From NCBI RefSeq assembly GCF_003115855.1, contig NZ_KZ819076.1:233812-297811 (forward strand): 64,000 nt of DNA. Reading direction: 5' to 3'. Origin of the DNA: Brenneria corticis. Its GTDB lineage: Bacteria; Pseudomonadota; Gammaproteobacteria; Enterobacterales; Enterobacteriaceae. Under the pieces are notes generated by a model. It searched no databases. It was not told where the DNA came from and was given only the letters and a program-made list of their open reading frames with translations. Numbering within the stretch: the stretch's first letter is position 1; each line of letters begins with the position of its first letter. Shown in pieces: positions 27,231 through 35,346 of the stretch. A program made the position numbers and the translations under genes.

Positions 27231-28298
27231 ATGCCAAGTTTATTTGATCCGATCAAGATTGGCGCCATTCAGTTATCCAATCGTATTGTTATGGCGCCGC
27301 TCACCCGTATGCATGCCTTCGAACAGCGAATTCCCGGCGCGTTGTCGCTGGAATACTACGTTCAGCGGGCCAGCGCCGGTCTGATTTTGACCGAAGCCAC
27401 CGCCATCACGCCGCAAGCGGTGGGGTATCCCAATACGCCGGGCATCTGGTCGGAAGCGCAGATTGCGGGCTGGAAAAGGATTAACGACGCGGTGCATCAG
27501 GCCGGGGGGAAAGTGGTTATCCAGCTATGGCACGTCGGACGCATTTCCGATCCGCTTTATCTGGATGGCGAATTGCCGGTCGCGCCCAGCGCCATTGCGC
27601 CGGAAGGCCATGTCGCCACCATCCGTCCGTATAAGCCTTACGTGGTGCCGCGCGCGCTGGAAACGGAGGAAATAGCCGGACTGGTGGCGGATTTCCGTCA
27701 GGCGGCGGAAAATGCCAAACGCGCCGGTTTTGACGGGGTGGAAATCCATGCCGCCAACGGCTATCTGTTCGATCAGTTCCTGCATGACGGTTCCAATACA
27801 CGGACGGATCAATATGGCGGCTCCATCGCCAACCGCGCCCGTTTCCTGCTGGAAACGGTGGACGCCATACTGGAAGTGTGGCCGGCGGAGCGGATAGGAG
27901 TGCATCTGAATACCATGTCCGACACCCATTCCGTGCAGGATTCCAATCCGCAGGCGCTGTTCGGCTACGTGGTCGAACAGCTGAACGAGCGTCATCTGGC
28001 GTTTATCTTCGTTCGAGAGACTCTGGAGACGCCCAACCGCATTCTGCCGCTGATCCGACAGCGTTTTAGCGGCGCGGTGATTGCCAACGACGGGTTGACG
28101 CGCGAGTCCGCCGAGCGGCTGATCGCCGATGGCGAAGCGGATGCGGTGTCTTTCGGGCGGCTGTATATCGCCAATCCGGATCTGGTGGAGCGTTTTCGAC
28201 TCAACGCGCCGTTAAACGCCCTGAATAGCGCCACCATCTACAGTGCCGACAGCACCGGGTATACCGACTACCCGACGCTGGATCAGGTCGACGGCTAA
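27231..28298 (+). CDS. Old yellow enzyme family NADH:flavin oxidoreductase (NemA-like)
   Basis: FMN-dependent ene-reductase of 355 residues. Family signatures: LFDPIKIG and NRIVMAPLTRM at the N-terminus, QLWHVGRIS (the substrate-binding His region), HAANGYLFDQFLHDGSN, and the phosphate-binding end GEADAVSFGRLYIANPDLV. It resembles N-ethylmaleimide/xenobiotic reductases that reduce nitro-esters and activated alkenes. Start ATG 27231 has AAGGA 7 bases upstream; the extension to 27093 has no family similarity. It sits between acnB and yacL, which are adjacent in E. coli, so it is an insertion in the backbone. No regulator is next to it. Confidence 0.9.
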   Translation: MPSLFDPIKIGAIQLSNRIVMAPLTRMHAFEQRIPGALSLEYYVQRASAGLILTEATAITPQAVGYPNTPGIWSEAQIAGWKRINDAVHQAGGKVVIQLWHVGRISDPLYLDGELPVAPSAIAPEGHVATIRPYKPYVVPRALETEEIAGLVADFRQAAENAKRAGFDGVEIHAANGYLFDQFLHDGSNTRTDQYGGSIANRARFLLETVDAILEVWPAERIGVHLNTMSDTHSVQDSNPQALFGYVVEQLNERHLAFIFVRETLETPNRILPLIRQRFSGAVIANDGLTRESAERLIADGEADAVSFGRLYIANPDLVERFRLNAPLNALNSATIYSADSTGYTDYPTLDQVDG

Positions 28299-28340
28299 GC
28301 GTTATCCCACCTCTTTTCCTGACCGGCCGCCTTAGGTGAG

Positions 28341-28386
28341 TTTTTATGGCGGGCGTCCTGCCCGCCACCCTTACGGGCCGTCGCAG
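28341..28386. repeat. Direct repeat, left copy, before the Rpn gene
   Basis: TTTTTATGGCGGGCGTCCTG followed by CCCGCCACCC and GGGCCGTCG, with an internal GGCGGGC/GCCCGCC hairpin. A close copy with compensatory changes lies at 29506-29547, just after the Rpn-family gene. The shorter form near 6625-6655 shares TTTTTATGGCGGGC. Confidence 0.75.
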
Positions 28387-28516
28387 GCGACGTTTAAAAT
28401 TGCTCCTTGCAATTTTTTCTTGCGAGCGCCTTTGCAGGGCGGGTCGTATTATCTTTACCCGCGAGCGGCAGGCGTTATCGTGGCGTTCTTAGGGAACGCT
28501 CTTCGTCAGGGACGAC

Positions 28517-29449
28517 ATGCAATCACATGATAAGGTATTCAAACTTTTTCTCAGCGATATTGCGGTGGCGCGGGATTTTCTTACCGTCCATCTGCCGCCG
28601 GATATTGGTGAACGCTGCGATTTCAACACGCTGCAACTGGAGTCGGCCTCGTTCGTGGATGAAGCGCTACGCGCCAGGGTATCCGATATGCTCTATTCGC
28701 TGCATACCACTGCCGGAACCGGCTATATCTACTGTTTGATTGAGCATCAGAGCAAACCGGAAAACATGATGGCATTCCGCCTGATTCGTTACTGTCTGGC
28801 GGCGATGCAGCAACATATTGAACAGGGCCATAAGCAGTTGCCGCTGGTGGTGCCGCTACTGTTCTATCAGGGAGAACGCTGCCCGTACCCGTACAGTCTG
28901 CGTTGGCTGGATGCATTTGATGACCCCGAATTAGCGGCGCAAATTTACGGCAATGCCTTTACGTTGATTGACCTCACCGTTATTCCCGATGAGGAGATTA
29001 AAACCCACCGGCGGGCGGCGTTGCTGGAATTGGTGCAAAAACATATCCGTACGCGGGATATGCTGGAACTGGCGCGAGACATCGGGTTATTATTTGAGCG
29101 CTGGCAGGTGCCGCTGACGCAGAAGAAGGCGTTGTTGTATTACATCGCGCAAACCGGCAATACATCCAGACCAGCCGATTTTATCGAAATAGTGGCGGAG
29201 CCGTTGTCAACGGATCGGGAGGAGATAATGACGATTGCACAGCAGCTGAAACAAATTGGATTTGAAGAGGGTATGCAGGCCGGAGTAATACAGGGAAGAG
29301 AACAAGGCATAGAGCAAGGCATGAAAACCAGCGCGCGGCAGATTGCGCGCCAGTTATTGCTGACCGGCATGGCGCGCGAGCAGGTTCAGCAAATTACCCG
29401 GCTTTCCGACGAGGAGATGGCGCAGTTGGCGCTCTCCGCTAATATTTAA
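28517..29449 (+). CDS. Rpn-family recombination-promoting nuclease / putative transposase
   Basis: 310 residues of the Rpn/YhgA-like (PD-(D/E)XK, formerly Transposase_31) family. It begins with HDKVFKLFLSDIAVARDFL, followed by a nuclease core containing YIYCLIEHQSKPENMMAFRL (the E-x-Q/S-K motif) and LPLVVPLLFYQGERCPYP. The C-terminal part is helical and repetitive (GREQGIEQGMKTSARQIARQLL). Rpn proteins promote RecA-independent recombination and have been linked to phage defence. The gene appears intact and is bracketed by direct repeats of about 42 bp, as expected of a recently moved unit. It lies between acnB and yacL. Confidence 0.9.
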   Translation: MQSHDKVFKLFLSDIAVARDFLTVHLPPDIGERCDFNTLQLESASFVDEALRARVSDMLYSLHTTAGTGYIYCLIEHQSKPENMMAFRLIRYCLAAMQQHIEQGHKQLPLVVPLLFYQGERCPYPYSLRWLDAFDDPELAAQIYGNAFTLIDLTVIPDEEIKTHRRAALLELVQKHIRTRDMLELARDIGLLFERWQVPLTQKKALLYYIAQTGNTSRPADFIEIVAEPLSTDREEIMTIAQQLKQIGFEEGMQAGVIQGREQGIEQGMKTSARQIARQLLLTGMAREQVQQITRLSDEEMAQLALSANI

Positions 29450-29505
29450 GCTGATTTATCAAATAGCTTAATTACTTTCTGGGGACTCCCCAGGCTCCTG
29501 GCGAT

Positions 29506-29547
29506 TTTTTATGACGGGCGTCCTGCCCGTCACCCTCCGGGCCGTCG
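29506..29547. repeat. Direct repeat, right copy, after the Rpn gene
   Basis: TTTTTATGACGGGCGTCCTG then CCCGTCACCC and GGGCCGTCG. Compared with the 28341 copy, the hairpin arms changed together (GGCGGGC to GACGGGC and GCCCGCC to GCCCGTC), so the stem is conserved. Confidence 0.75.
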
Positions 29548-29852
29548 GCGTGCGGGCCAACGGCAAAGCGCTGCATCAATAAGCGCAATCCGGCGCAATC
29601 TTTCCCGGCGCCGGATTACCTGCTATCGTTCGACTCGTTTCTGATATTGACGGGATTGAGGGTTGTCCGGCTGCGTCTTTTGCGCCCGCCGTAACTTGGG
29701 TTTCCTTCAGAATCAGAAGCGCGCGACCTGTATCAGACCGGCAGACCTTTTTTCTTCTCTGCCCGCTATGCTTGAAGTATGACGGGTATATCACTGTGGT
29801 ATGGCAGGAGGACAGTTAAACTACGTTAAGCAATATCACTGAGGATGGCATC
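29548..29852. other. Gap before yacL, no credible gene
   Basis: The gap contains a minus-strand open frame (29576-29794) that shows no recognisable domain and no ribosome-binding site. I regard it as non-coding and the stretch as yacL promoter DNA plus repeat remnant. Confidence 0.5.
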
Positions 29853-30215
29853 ATGGACTATGAATTCTTGCGGGACGTTACCGGGCAGGTAATGGTACGA
29901 ATGTCGATGGGACATGAAGCGGTCGGTCACTGGTTTAATGAAGAGGTCAAAGGGCAACTGGCGGTATTGGACGAGGTGGAGGCGGCCGCGCGCCGGGTGG
30001 CGGGAAGTGAACGGCAGTGGCGGAAAGTCGGCCACGAATATACGCTGCTGCTGGACGGCGAGGAAGTCATGATTCAGGCAAACCTGCTGGAATTCGTCGT
30101 CGATGAAATGGAAGAGGGCATGAGCTACTACGATGAAGAAAGCCTGTCGCTGTGCGGCCTGGAGGATTTTCTCGATCTGGTGGCGAAATACCGTGAGTTT
30201 GTACAGCAGCGTTGA
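29853..30215 (+). CDS. yacL: YacL (UPF0231) conserved protein
   Basis: 120-residue acidic protein of unknown function. The start MDYEFLRDVTGQVMVRMSMG and the end EESLSLCGLEDFLDLV match E. coli YacL. It follows acnB in E. coli; here two genes are inserted between them, so it marks the far end of the conserved lpd-acnB-yacL segment. It looks single-gene. Confidence 0.95.
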   Translation: MDYEFLRDVTGQVMVRMSMGHEAVGHWFNEEVKGQLAVLDEVEAAARRVAGSERQWRKVGHEYTLLLDGEEVMIQANLLEFVVDEMEEGMSYYDEESLSLCGLEDFLDLVAKYREFVQQR

Positions 30216-30245
30216 GCGGGCTCGTTGGTCTCCGGGCAGTGCTGT

Positions 30246-30629
30246 TTAGGCGGATGGCGTAACCCGCCCCGGTCTTATCAGGCTTTCGGCAGGAATATTG
30301 AACATCGTATGTAAATTCCAGATCATCGGCAGCGTCAGATTTCGCTTGCCGTTGAGTATTTCATAAACGCGATTTAAGCGGCCAATAGCCGGCTGAAGAT
30401 CTTTGGGCGTCAATCCCGATTGTTCCATACGAAATTTAATCGCTTCAATGGGGTCGGGGAGATCCACAGGAAAGTGTTTGGCCTCATAGGCTTCAATAAG
30501 TGTGACCATCACATCAAAAAAATCTCCTTCTGGCGTGCCGGGTTCTGGTGGGTTATCGAATAAAGGGGAGACTTTCCTAAGCGCGGCCTGATAGTCGCTG
30601 TCATTACGGATAGGATAAATCGTCATCAT
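30246..30629 (-). CDS. higA: HigA-type antitoxin
   Basis: 127-residue XRE-type antitoxin of the HigA group that follows its toxin gene. The N-terminal part has TIYPIRNDSDYQAALRKVSP, the middle PGTPEGDFFDVMVTLIEAYE, and the C-terminal helix-turn-helix MEQSGLTPKDLQPAIG plus RVYEILNGKRNLTLPMI. Start ATG 30629 has AGGGG 6 bases before it; the frame extends to 30668 inside the toxin remnant. It appears intact, but its partner toxin gene is reduced to a 3-prime fragment, so it is now an unpaired regulator or remnant. Confidence 0.88.
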   Translation of the reverse strand: MMTIYPIRNDSDYQAALRKVSPLFDNPPEPGTPEGDFFDVMVTLIEAYEAKHFPVDLPDPIEAIKFRMEQSGLTPKDLQPAIGRLNRVYEILNGKRNLTLPMIWNLHTMFNIPAESLIRPGRVTPSA

Positions 30630-30630
30630 G

Positions 30631-30726
30631 TTATTCCCCTTCAATGGTATTGGCGTCAATGGCGTCATACTGCCGATGCGTACCGATAAATTTGATGCCG
30701 ATAGCGATAATCTGCATGTAAGCCAT
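30631..30726 (-). pseudogene. higB: higB toxin gene, C-terminal remnant only
   Basis: Reading the minus strand into the stop at 30631-30633, one base before higA, gives the end of a HigB-type RNase toxin: IKFIGTHRQYDAIDA then NTIEGE. FIGTH..YD.ID is the conserved HigB C-terminus. Upstream of about 30726 the frame stays open but loses all resemblance to HigB, so the first two thirds including the ribosome-binding core are gone. Gene order and spacing (toxin before antitoxin) are those of higBA. Confidence 0.8.
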
Positions 30727-30793
30727 TAGTCCCAAGATGGGATTATGGCAGTAAAGTCCCATTACGACAAGAGCGTCTACACGCCCTCCATTT

Positions 30794-30900
30794 TGAATTT
30801 ATTTAATCAAATAATCATTCCTGTGATTTTTCATACTGGGATATGGCTCGCATTTGTTTTATTTTGATCTAATATAATCATATGTGATTTAATTAAATCA
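30794..30900 (+). promoter_or_regulatory. Three matching 16-bp palindromic operators before the KdgT-dtnK-pdxA2 operon
   Basis: TGAATTTATTTAATCA (30794-30809), TGATCTAATATAATCA (30865-30880) and TGATTTAATTAAATCA (30885-30900, perfectly palindromic) share TGA-T-AAT---AATCA-type arms. Centres are 71 and 20 bp apart, near whole helical turns. The last ends 17 bp before the permease ATG. They probably bind the DeoR-family regulator encoded at the end of the operon; this is inference. Confidence 0.6.
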
Positions 30901-30917
30901 TAAACGGCGGGGTAGCA

Positions 30918-31883
30918 ATGAAAATTAAAGCGACGATAGAGAAAATCCCTGGGGGAATGATGGTGGTGCCGCTGGTGTTGGGCGCCTTGCTGAATACCTT
31001 TGCTCCTGAGGCACTGAACGTCGGAGGATTCACAACCGCGCTATTCAAAAACGGCGCCGCGCCGTTGATTGGCGCGTTCTTGTTATGTATGGGCGCGGGG
31101 ATCCATATCAAGGCGGCGCCTAAGGCGTTGTTGATTGGGGGCAGCATTACGCTGTCCAAATTTATCGTGGCGGTGGCGCTGGGTTTTGGGGTCGAGCGGT
31201 TGTTCGGGGCGGAAGGTCTTTGGGGATTGTCTTCGGTCGCCATTATTGCCGCCATGAGCAATACCAACGGGGGATTATACGCCGCCTTGGCCGGTGAGTT
31301 TGGCGGCGAAGAGGAAGTGGGGGCGACGCCGTTGATGTCGCTCAGCGACGGACCGGTGCTGACCATGATCGCTCTGGGGGCGGCAGGTATGGCCAACATC
31401 CCGCTGATGTCTATCGTTGTGGTGTTGATCCCGATGGCGATAGGCATGCTGCTTGGCAATCTTGACGTACAGATGCGGGAATTTCTCACCAAAGGCGGCC
31501 CGCTGCTGATCCCGTTTTTCGCCTTCGCGCTGGGCGCGAATATCGATTTGAGCATGTTGATCAAGGGCGGTATCGCGGGCATTTTACTGGGCGCGCTGAC
31601 CACGCTGGTAGGCGGATTCTTCAATATCAAGGTCGATCGTTTAGTGGGCGGATCGGGCATCGCCGGCGCGGCGGCTTCCAGCACCGCGGGTAACGCGGTG
31701 GCGACGCCGATGGCGATCGCCCAGGCCGATCCGGCGTTGGCCGAGGTGGTTGCGGTTGCCACGCCGTTAGTCGCGACCTCGGTCATTGTCACCGCATTAT
31801 TAACGCCGATGCTGACGTCATGGGTGGCGAAGCGAAATCGGCAACGGAAAACCACGCCGGCAGGCGGGGGGGACGAAATATGA
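30918..31883 (+). CDS. KdgT-family 2-keto-3-deoxygluconate/sugar-acid permease
   Basis: 321-residue inner-membrane transporter with about ten hydrophobic segments. KdgT signatures: KIPGGMMVVPLVLGALLNTF at the start, MSNTNGGLYAAL in the middle, GPLLIPFFAFALGANIDLS, and AGAAASSTAGNAVATP near the C-terminus. Its stop overlaps the dtnK start (ATGA), so it probably imports the substrate of DtnK, D-threonate or a similar four-carbon acid, instead of ketodeoxygluconate. GGGG precedes the ATG. Confidence 0.9.
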   Translation: MKIKATIEKIPGGMMVVPLVLGALLNTFAPEALNVGGFTTALFKNGAAPLIGAFLLCMGAGIHIKAAPKALLIGGSITLSKFIVAVALGFGVERLFGAEGLWGLSSVAIIAAMSNTNGGLYAALAGEFGGEEEVGATPLMSLSDGPVLTMIALGAAGMANIPLMSIVVVLIPMAIGMLLGNLDVQMREFLTKGGPLLIPFFAFALGANIDLSMLIKGGIAGILLGALTTLVGGFFNIKVDRLVGGSGIAGAAASSTAGNAVATPMAIAQADPALAEVVAVATPLVATSVIVTALLTPMLTSWVAKRNRQRKTTPAGGGDEI

Positions 31884-33154
31884 AAATGGTGGTGATAGCC
31901 GATGATTTTACCGGAGCGAACGATACCGGCGTACAGCTGGCTAAAAAAGGCGCGCGCACCGAAGTTGTGTTCGACGGGCAGAGGAAAGCGCCGGGCCGGG
32001 CCGAGGTGCTGGTGTTCAATACCGAGAGTCGGGCGTTAACCGCCCAACGGGCGGCGGACAAAGTCAGAGACGCTTTGCAGCCCTACTGTTCGGGAAGCAA
32101 TGCGCCGCCGCTGATTTATAAAAAAATCGATTCCACGTTTCGCGGCAATGTCGGGGCGGAAATCGGCGCGGCGATGGCGGTCAGCGATGCGCAACTCGCC
32201 ATCGTCGCCGCGGCCATTCCCGCCGCCGGACGCGTCACCTTGCAGGGACAGTGCGTGGTGCACGGCGTTCCGCTGGCGGAGACGGAGTTTGCCAGCGATC
32301 CCAAAACGCCGGTCGTCTCCTCGCATATTAAAACGCTGATTGGCTTACAAACGGAATATCCCGTTCACGAGCTGGATCTGTCGGTGGTTCGCTCCGACCG
32401 CCTGGTAGAGGAGCTACGGAAACTGGGCGGTCAGGGACCGGGCATTGTGGTGGTTGACGCCGAACACGAGAGCGATCTGGTGCGGCTGGCGCAGGCGATA
32501 ACGCAAATCAGCGTGCGATTTATATTGGTCGGTGCCGCCGGTTTGGCTAATGCGCTTCCCTCCGGCTGTTATTTGAATAGCGAACAGCGGCTGCCGGTGT
32601 TAGTCGTCGCCGGCTCAATGAGTGACGCGACGCGGCGGCAGATCGCCTTTGCCGCCGAGTCAAAATTGCTGGGCATCGTTGACGTGGACGTCGAAGAACT
32701 GCTTCAGGCGGATGGCCGGGATGCCCAGGATAGGGTTACGCGCCGCGCGGTGGCGTTGCTTCAGACCCGGCAGCACTGCGTGCTGCGCACCAGTCGCCAC
32801 GCCGACGCCCGCCGGATGATAGAGACGCTGTGCGAAAAGTATCAACTGAGCCGGCAGCAATTGGGCGACGCCATCAGCAATGCGTTGGGCGCCATTACGC
32901 TGGCCATCGTCAATCAGTCGCAGATCGGCGGCCTGTTCCTTACCGGCGGCGATATCGCCATCGCCGTCGCCAGAGCGCTGGGAGCGGAAGGGTATCGTAT
33001 CACCAGTGAAGTCGCCCCCTGTGTGCCGTGTGGCACTTTCATTAACAGCGAGATAGACGATCTGCCGGTGATTACCAAAGCCGGCGGGTTTGGCGGAGAG
33101 TCAACGCTCCAGGACGCACTTTATTTTATTGAGGAGATGTACCGTGGCAAATAA
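31880..33154 (+). CDS. dtnK: Four-carbon acid sugar kinase (D-threonate kinase type)
   Basis: 424 residues, two-domain family formerly DUF1537. The N-terminal domain carries VVIADDFTGANDTGVQLAKKG (substrate site) and YKKIDSTFRGNVGAEI; the C-terminal nucleotide domain carries VVAGSMSDATRRQIAF and GLFLTGGDIAIAVARALG. It phosphorylates a four-carbon sugar acid at the 4-hydroxyl. Start ATG 31880 overlaps the permease stop. Pairing with the PdxA2-type gene that overlaps its 3-prime end is the diagnostic layout of the D-threonate (dtnK/pdxA2) pathway. D-erythronate or L-threonate is the alternative substrate. Confidence 0.88.
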   Translation: MKMVVIADDFTGANDTGVQLAKKGARTEVVFDGQRKAPGRAEVLVFNTESRALTAQRAADKVRDALQPYCSGSNAPPLIYKKIDSTFRGNVGAEIGAAMAVSDAQLAIVAAAIPAAGRVTLQGQCVVHGVPLAETEFASDPKTPVVSSHIKTLIGLQTEYPVHELDLSVVRSDRLVEELRKLGGQGPGIVVVDAEHESDLVRLAQAITQISVRFILVGAAGLANALPSGCYLNSEQRLPVLVVAGSMSDATRRQIAFAAESKLLGIVDVDVEELLQADGRDAQDRVTRRAVALLQTRQHCVLRTSRHADARRMIETLCEKYQLSRQQLGDAISNALGAITLAIVNQSQIGGLFLTGGDIAIAVARALGAEGYRITSEVAPCVPCGTFINSEIDDLPVITKAGGFGGESTLQDALYFIEEMYRGK

Positions 33155-34127
33155 TACGATTGCGGTCACCATGGGCGATCCGGCGGGTATCGGCCCGGAA
33201 ATCATTATAAATGCGCTGTCTGACGGCGAGCTCTCGGGGGCGCCGGCGGTAGTGGTGGGCTGTCTGCAAACGTTACGCCGTATTCAGGCGTTAGGGGTGA
33301 CGGCCAATGTCGAACTGAATCCCATTCAACGGGTTTCCCAGGCCCGCTTCGCCCCCGGCGTCATCAACGTTATCGATGAACCCCTGGAACAGCCTGAGGC
33401 GCTGGTTCCGGGGAAAGTGCAGGCTCAGGCGGGCGATCTGGCCTACCGCTGCATCAAGCGGGCGACCGAGCTGGCGATGGCGAAAGAGGTGCACGCCATC
33501 GCTACCGCGCCGCTGAATAAAGAAGCGCTCCATTCGGCCGGGCATATTTATCCGGGGCATACGGAATTGCTGGCGAAGCTTACCCACAGCCGCGATTACG
33601 CCATGGTGCTGTATACGGATAAGCTGAAAGTGATCCACGTCTCGACGCACATCGCGCTGCGTAAGTTTCTCGATACCCTGAGCCGTGAACGCGTCGAAAC
33701 GGTGATCGCCATGGCGGATACTTTTCTCAAGCGGGTCGGCTTTACCCATCCGCGCATCGCCGTGGCCGGGGTGAATCCGCACGCCGGGGAGAACGGCCTG
33801 TTTGGCGATGAGGAAATCAATATCGTCGGTCCGGCGGTTGAGGCGATGAAGGCCAAGGGGATTGAGGTTTTCGGCCCCTGTCCGCCCGATACCGTCTACC
33901 TACAGGCATATGAAGGGCAATACGATATGGTGGTGGCGATGTATCACGATCAGGGGCATATCCCGCTGAAGCTGCTGGGCTTTTACGACGGGGTCAATAT
34001 TACCGCCGGACTCCCTTTTATTCGTACCTCGGCCGATCACGGCACGGCGTTTGATATTGCCTGGACAGGAAAAGCGAAGTCTGAGAGCATGGCGATCTCA
34101 ATCCGGTTGGCCATGCAGCTCGCGTAA
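33144..34127 (+). CDS. pdxA2: PdxA2-type 4-phosphoerythronate/4-phospho-D-threonate dehydrogenase
   Basis: 327 residues. VTMGDPAGIGPEI is the PdxA family start; metal and substrate motifs include GHTELLAKLTHSRDYAMVL, GVNPHAGENGLFG and MYHDQGHIPLKLL. The PdxA2 branch oxidises and decarboxylates 4-phospho-D-threonate to dihydroxyacetone phosphate. The start is GTG 33144 (ANNTIAVTMG follows), with GAGGAG about 8 bases upstream, overlapping the last 11 bp of dtnK. Close linkage to dtnK, and not to pyridoxine genes, supports the catabolic role over vitamin B6 synthesis. Confidence 0.9.
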   Translation: MANNTIAVTMGDPAGIGPEIIINALSDGELSGAPAVVVGCLQTLRRIQALGVTANVELNPIQRVSQARFAPGVINVIDEPLEQPEALVPGKVQAQAGDLAYRCIKRATELAMAKEVHAIATAPLNKEALHSAGHIYPGHTELLAKLTHSRDYAMVLYTDKLKVIHVSTHIALRKFLDTLSRERVETVIAMADTFLKRVGFTHPRIAVAGVNPHAGENGLFGDEEINIVGPAVEAMKAKGIEVFGPCPPDTVYLQAYEGQYDMVVAMYHDQGHIPLKLLGFYDGVNITAGLPFIRTSADHGTAFDIAWTGKAKSESMAISIRLAMQLA

Positions 34128-34229
34128 TTCGCGGATGTTTTTCAACGGCTAATCGGCAGTGTGATTCAATAAATGGATAGCGTCGTGGGGCAAACGTTGA
34201 GTGATGCTTTTCGCGTGAGCGGAGATAAT

Positions 34230-34988
34230 GTGAAAGGACGAAGCCGTCTTGACCAGATTATGGATTATCTGAAAAGCCATAATCTGGTGACGGTGGATGA
34301 ACTGGTTGCCGTCATTGACGCTTCCCCGGCGACCATTCGCCGCGATCTGATCAAACTGGATCAACAGGGCGTTATCAGCCGTACTCACGGCGGCGTCACC
34401 CTTAACCGTTTTATCCCTTCTCAGCCGACCACCAACGAAAAACGGCGGCGAAATCTGCTGGAAAAACAGGCCATCGCCCGCTATGCCGCGACGCTGGTGC
34501 AACCCGGCAGCTCGGTGGTGCTGGATGCGGGCACCACCACGCTGGAGCTGGCGCGCAACCTGACCCACCTGCCGCTGCGGGTGATCACCGCCGATCTGCA
34601 AATCGCGCTGTTTCTGTCCGAATTCAAACAGATTGAAGTGACGATTATCGGCGGGCGGATTGATGACAGCAGCCAGTCCTGTATCGGCGAGCACGGCCGG
34701 CGGTTGTTGCGCAGCATCTATCCCGATATCGCGTTTATCAGCTGCAACTCATGGAGCCTGGAAAAAGGCATCACCACGCCGACGGAAGAAAAGGCCGGCG
34801 TAAAGCAGGATCTCCTGCTCAACGCCAGTCGCCGGGTTTTACTGGCGGACAGCAGTAAATACGGCGCTTATTCACTATTTTGCATCACGCCCTTATCCGA
34901 CCTGTCGGATATCGTCACCGACGGCGGATTGCCGCCGGAAGCACAGGCGCAACTCAGGGCGCAGTCGTTTAATCTGACGCTGGTGTGA
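34230..34988 (+). CDS. DeoR/GlpR-family transcriptional repressor
   Basis: 252 residues from GTG 34230, which has GGAG 5 bases upstream; the in-frame ATG at 34173 lacks a site. The DeoR helix-turn-helix is at about 6-58 (VTVDELVAVIDASPATIRRDL, GVISRTHGGVTL). The C-terminal DeoRC sensor domain has LDAGTTTLELARNL and the usual GGRIDDSSQSCIG. DeoR regulators respond to sugar phosphates. It lies 102 bp after pdxA2 on the same strand, so it probably represses the D-threonate operon through the three palindromes at 30794-30900 and is relieved by a pathway phosphate. Confidence 0.88.
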   Translation: MKGRSRLDQIMDYLKSHNLVTVDELVAVIDASPATIRRDLIKLDQQGVISRTHGGVTLNRFIPSQPTTNEKRRRNLLEKQAIARYAATLVQPGSSVVLDAGTTTLELARNLTHLPLRVITADLQIALFLSEFKQIEVTIIGGRIDDSSQSCIGEHGRRLLRSIYPDIAFISCNSWSLEKGITTPTEEKAGVKQDLLLNASRRVLLADSSKYGAYSLFCITPLSDLSDIVTDGGLPPEAQAQLRAQSFNLTLV

Positions 34989-35125
34989 CAGGGTATCGGC
35001 CCTGCCGCCGCTTCCCGTACCGCGCATCGCGCCGATTACGGCGGCGTAATGCTACTCCGCTCCCGCCGCTTTCACTTGCATCAATGATCCCTTATTCATT
35101 CCGGGCCTGATCTCCTGACGTCGAT

Positions 35126-35241
35126 TTTGTGATCCACAAACCATTTCTAAGCTATGTCGTAAACCGGCTATTTACTCGCCATAAACGGCGGTGCTAGCAT
35201 GTTTGTTATGTAATGTAGAACTTGGTTTTATAATGTAAAAC
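35126..35241 (+). promoter_or_regulatory. Regulatory region before the yjhH-like aldolase
   Basis: The 358-bp gap 34989-35346 holds no gene. It contains TTTGTG-ATC-CACAAA (35126-35140), an exact inverted repeat resembling a CRP half-site pair, and GTTTTA-TAATG-TAAAAC (35225-35241), an IclR-type palindrome 105 bp before the aldolase ATG. The GTTTTATA half recurs twice before the GntP gene (38414 and 38437), suggesting a common regulator, probably the XynR-like protein at 40019. Confidence 0.45.
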
Positions 35242-35346
35242 AAATATCGGCAGGTTTGCTGTCGCAGCAACAAGCGTTGTTAGCAACGAATAGTGCTGCA
35301 ACAGGCGCCTTCCTCTCTTGGTGTTTGATGTTGTAAGGAGACGTTA

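Noticed and set aside
29576..29794. 72-codon minus-strand frame upstream of yacL
   Set aside because: No domain, no ribosome site, unusual composition; treated as intergenic.
34173..34229. Longer DeoR start at ATG 34173
   Set aside because: No Shine-Dalgarno sequence; GTG 34230 has GGAG at proper spacing and begins where the family does.
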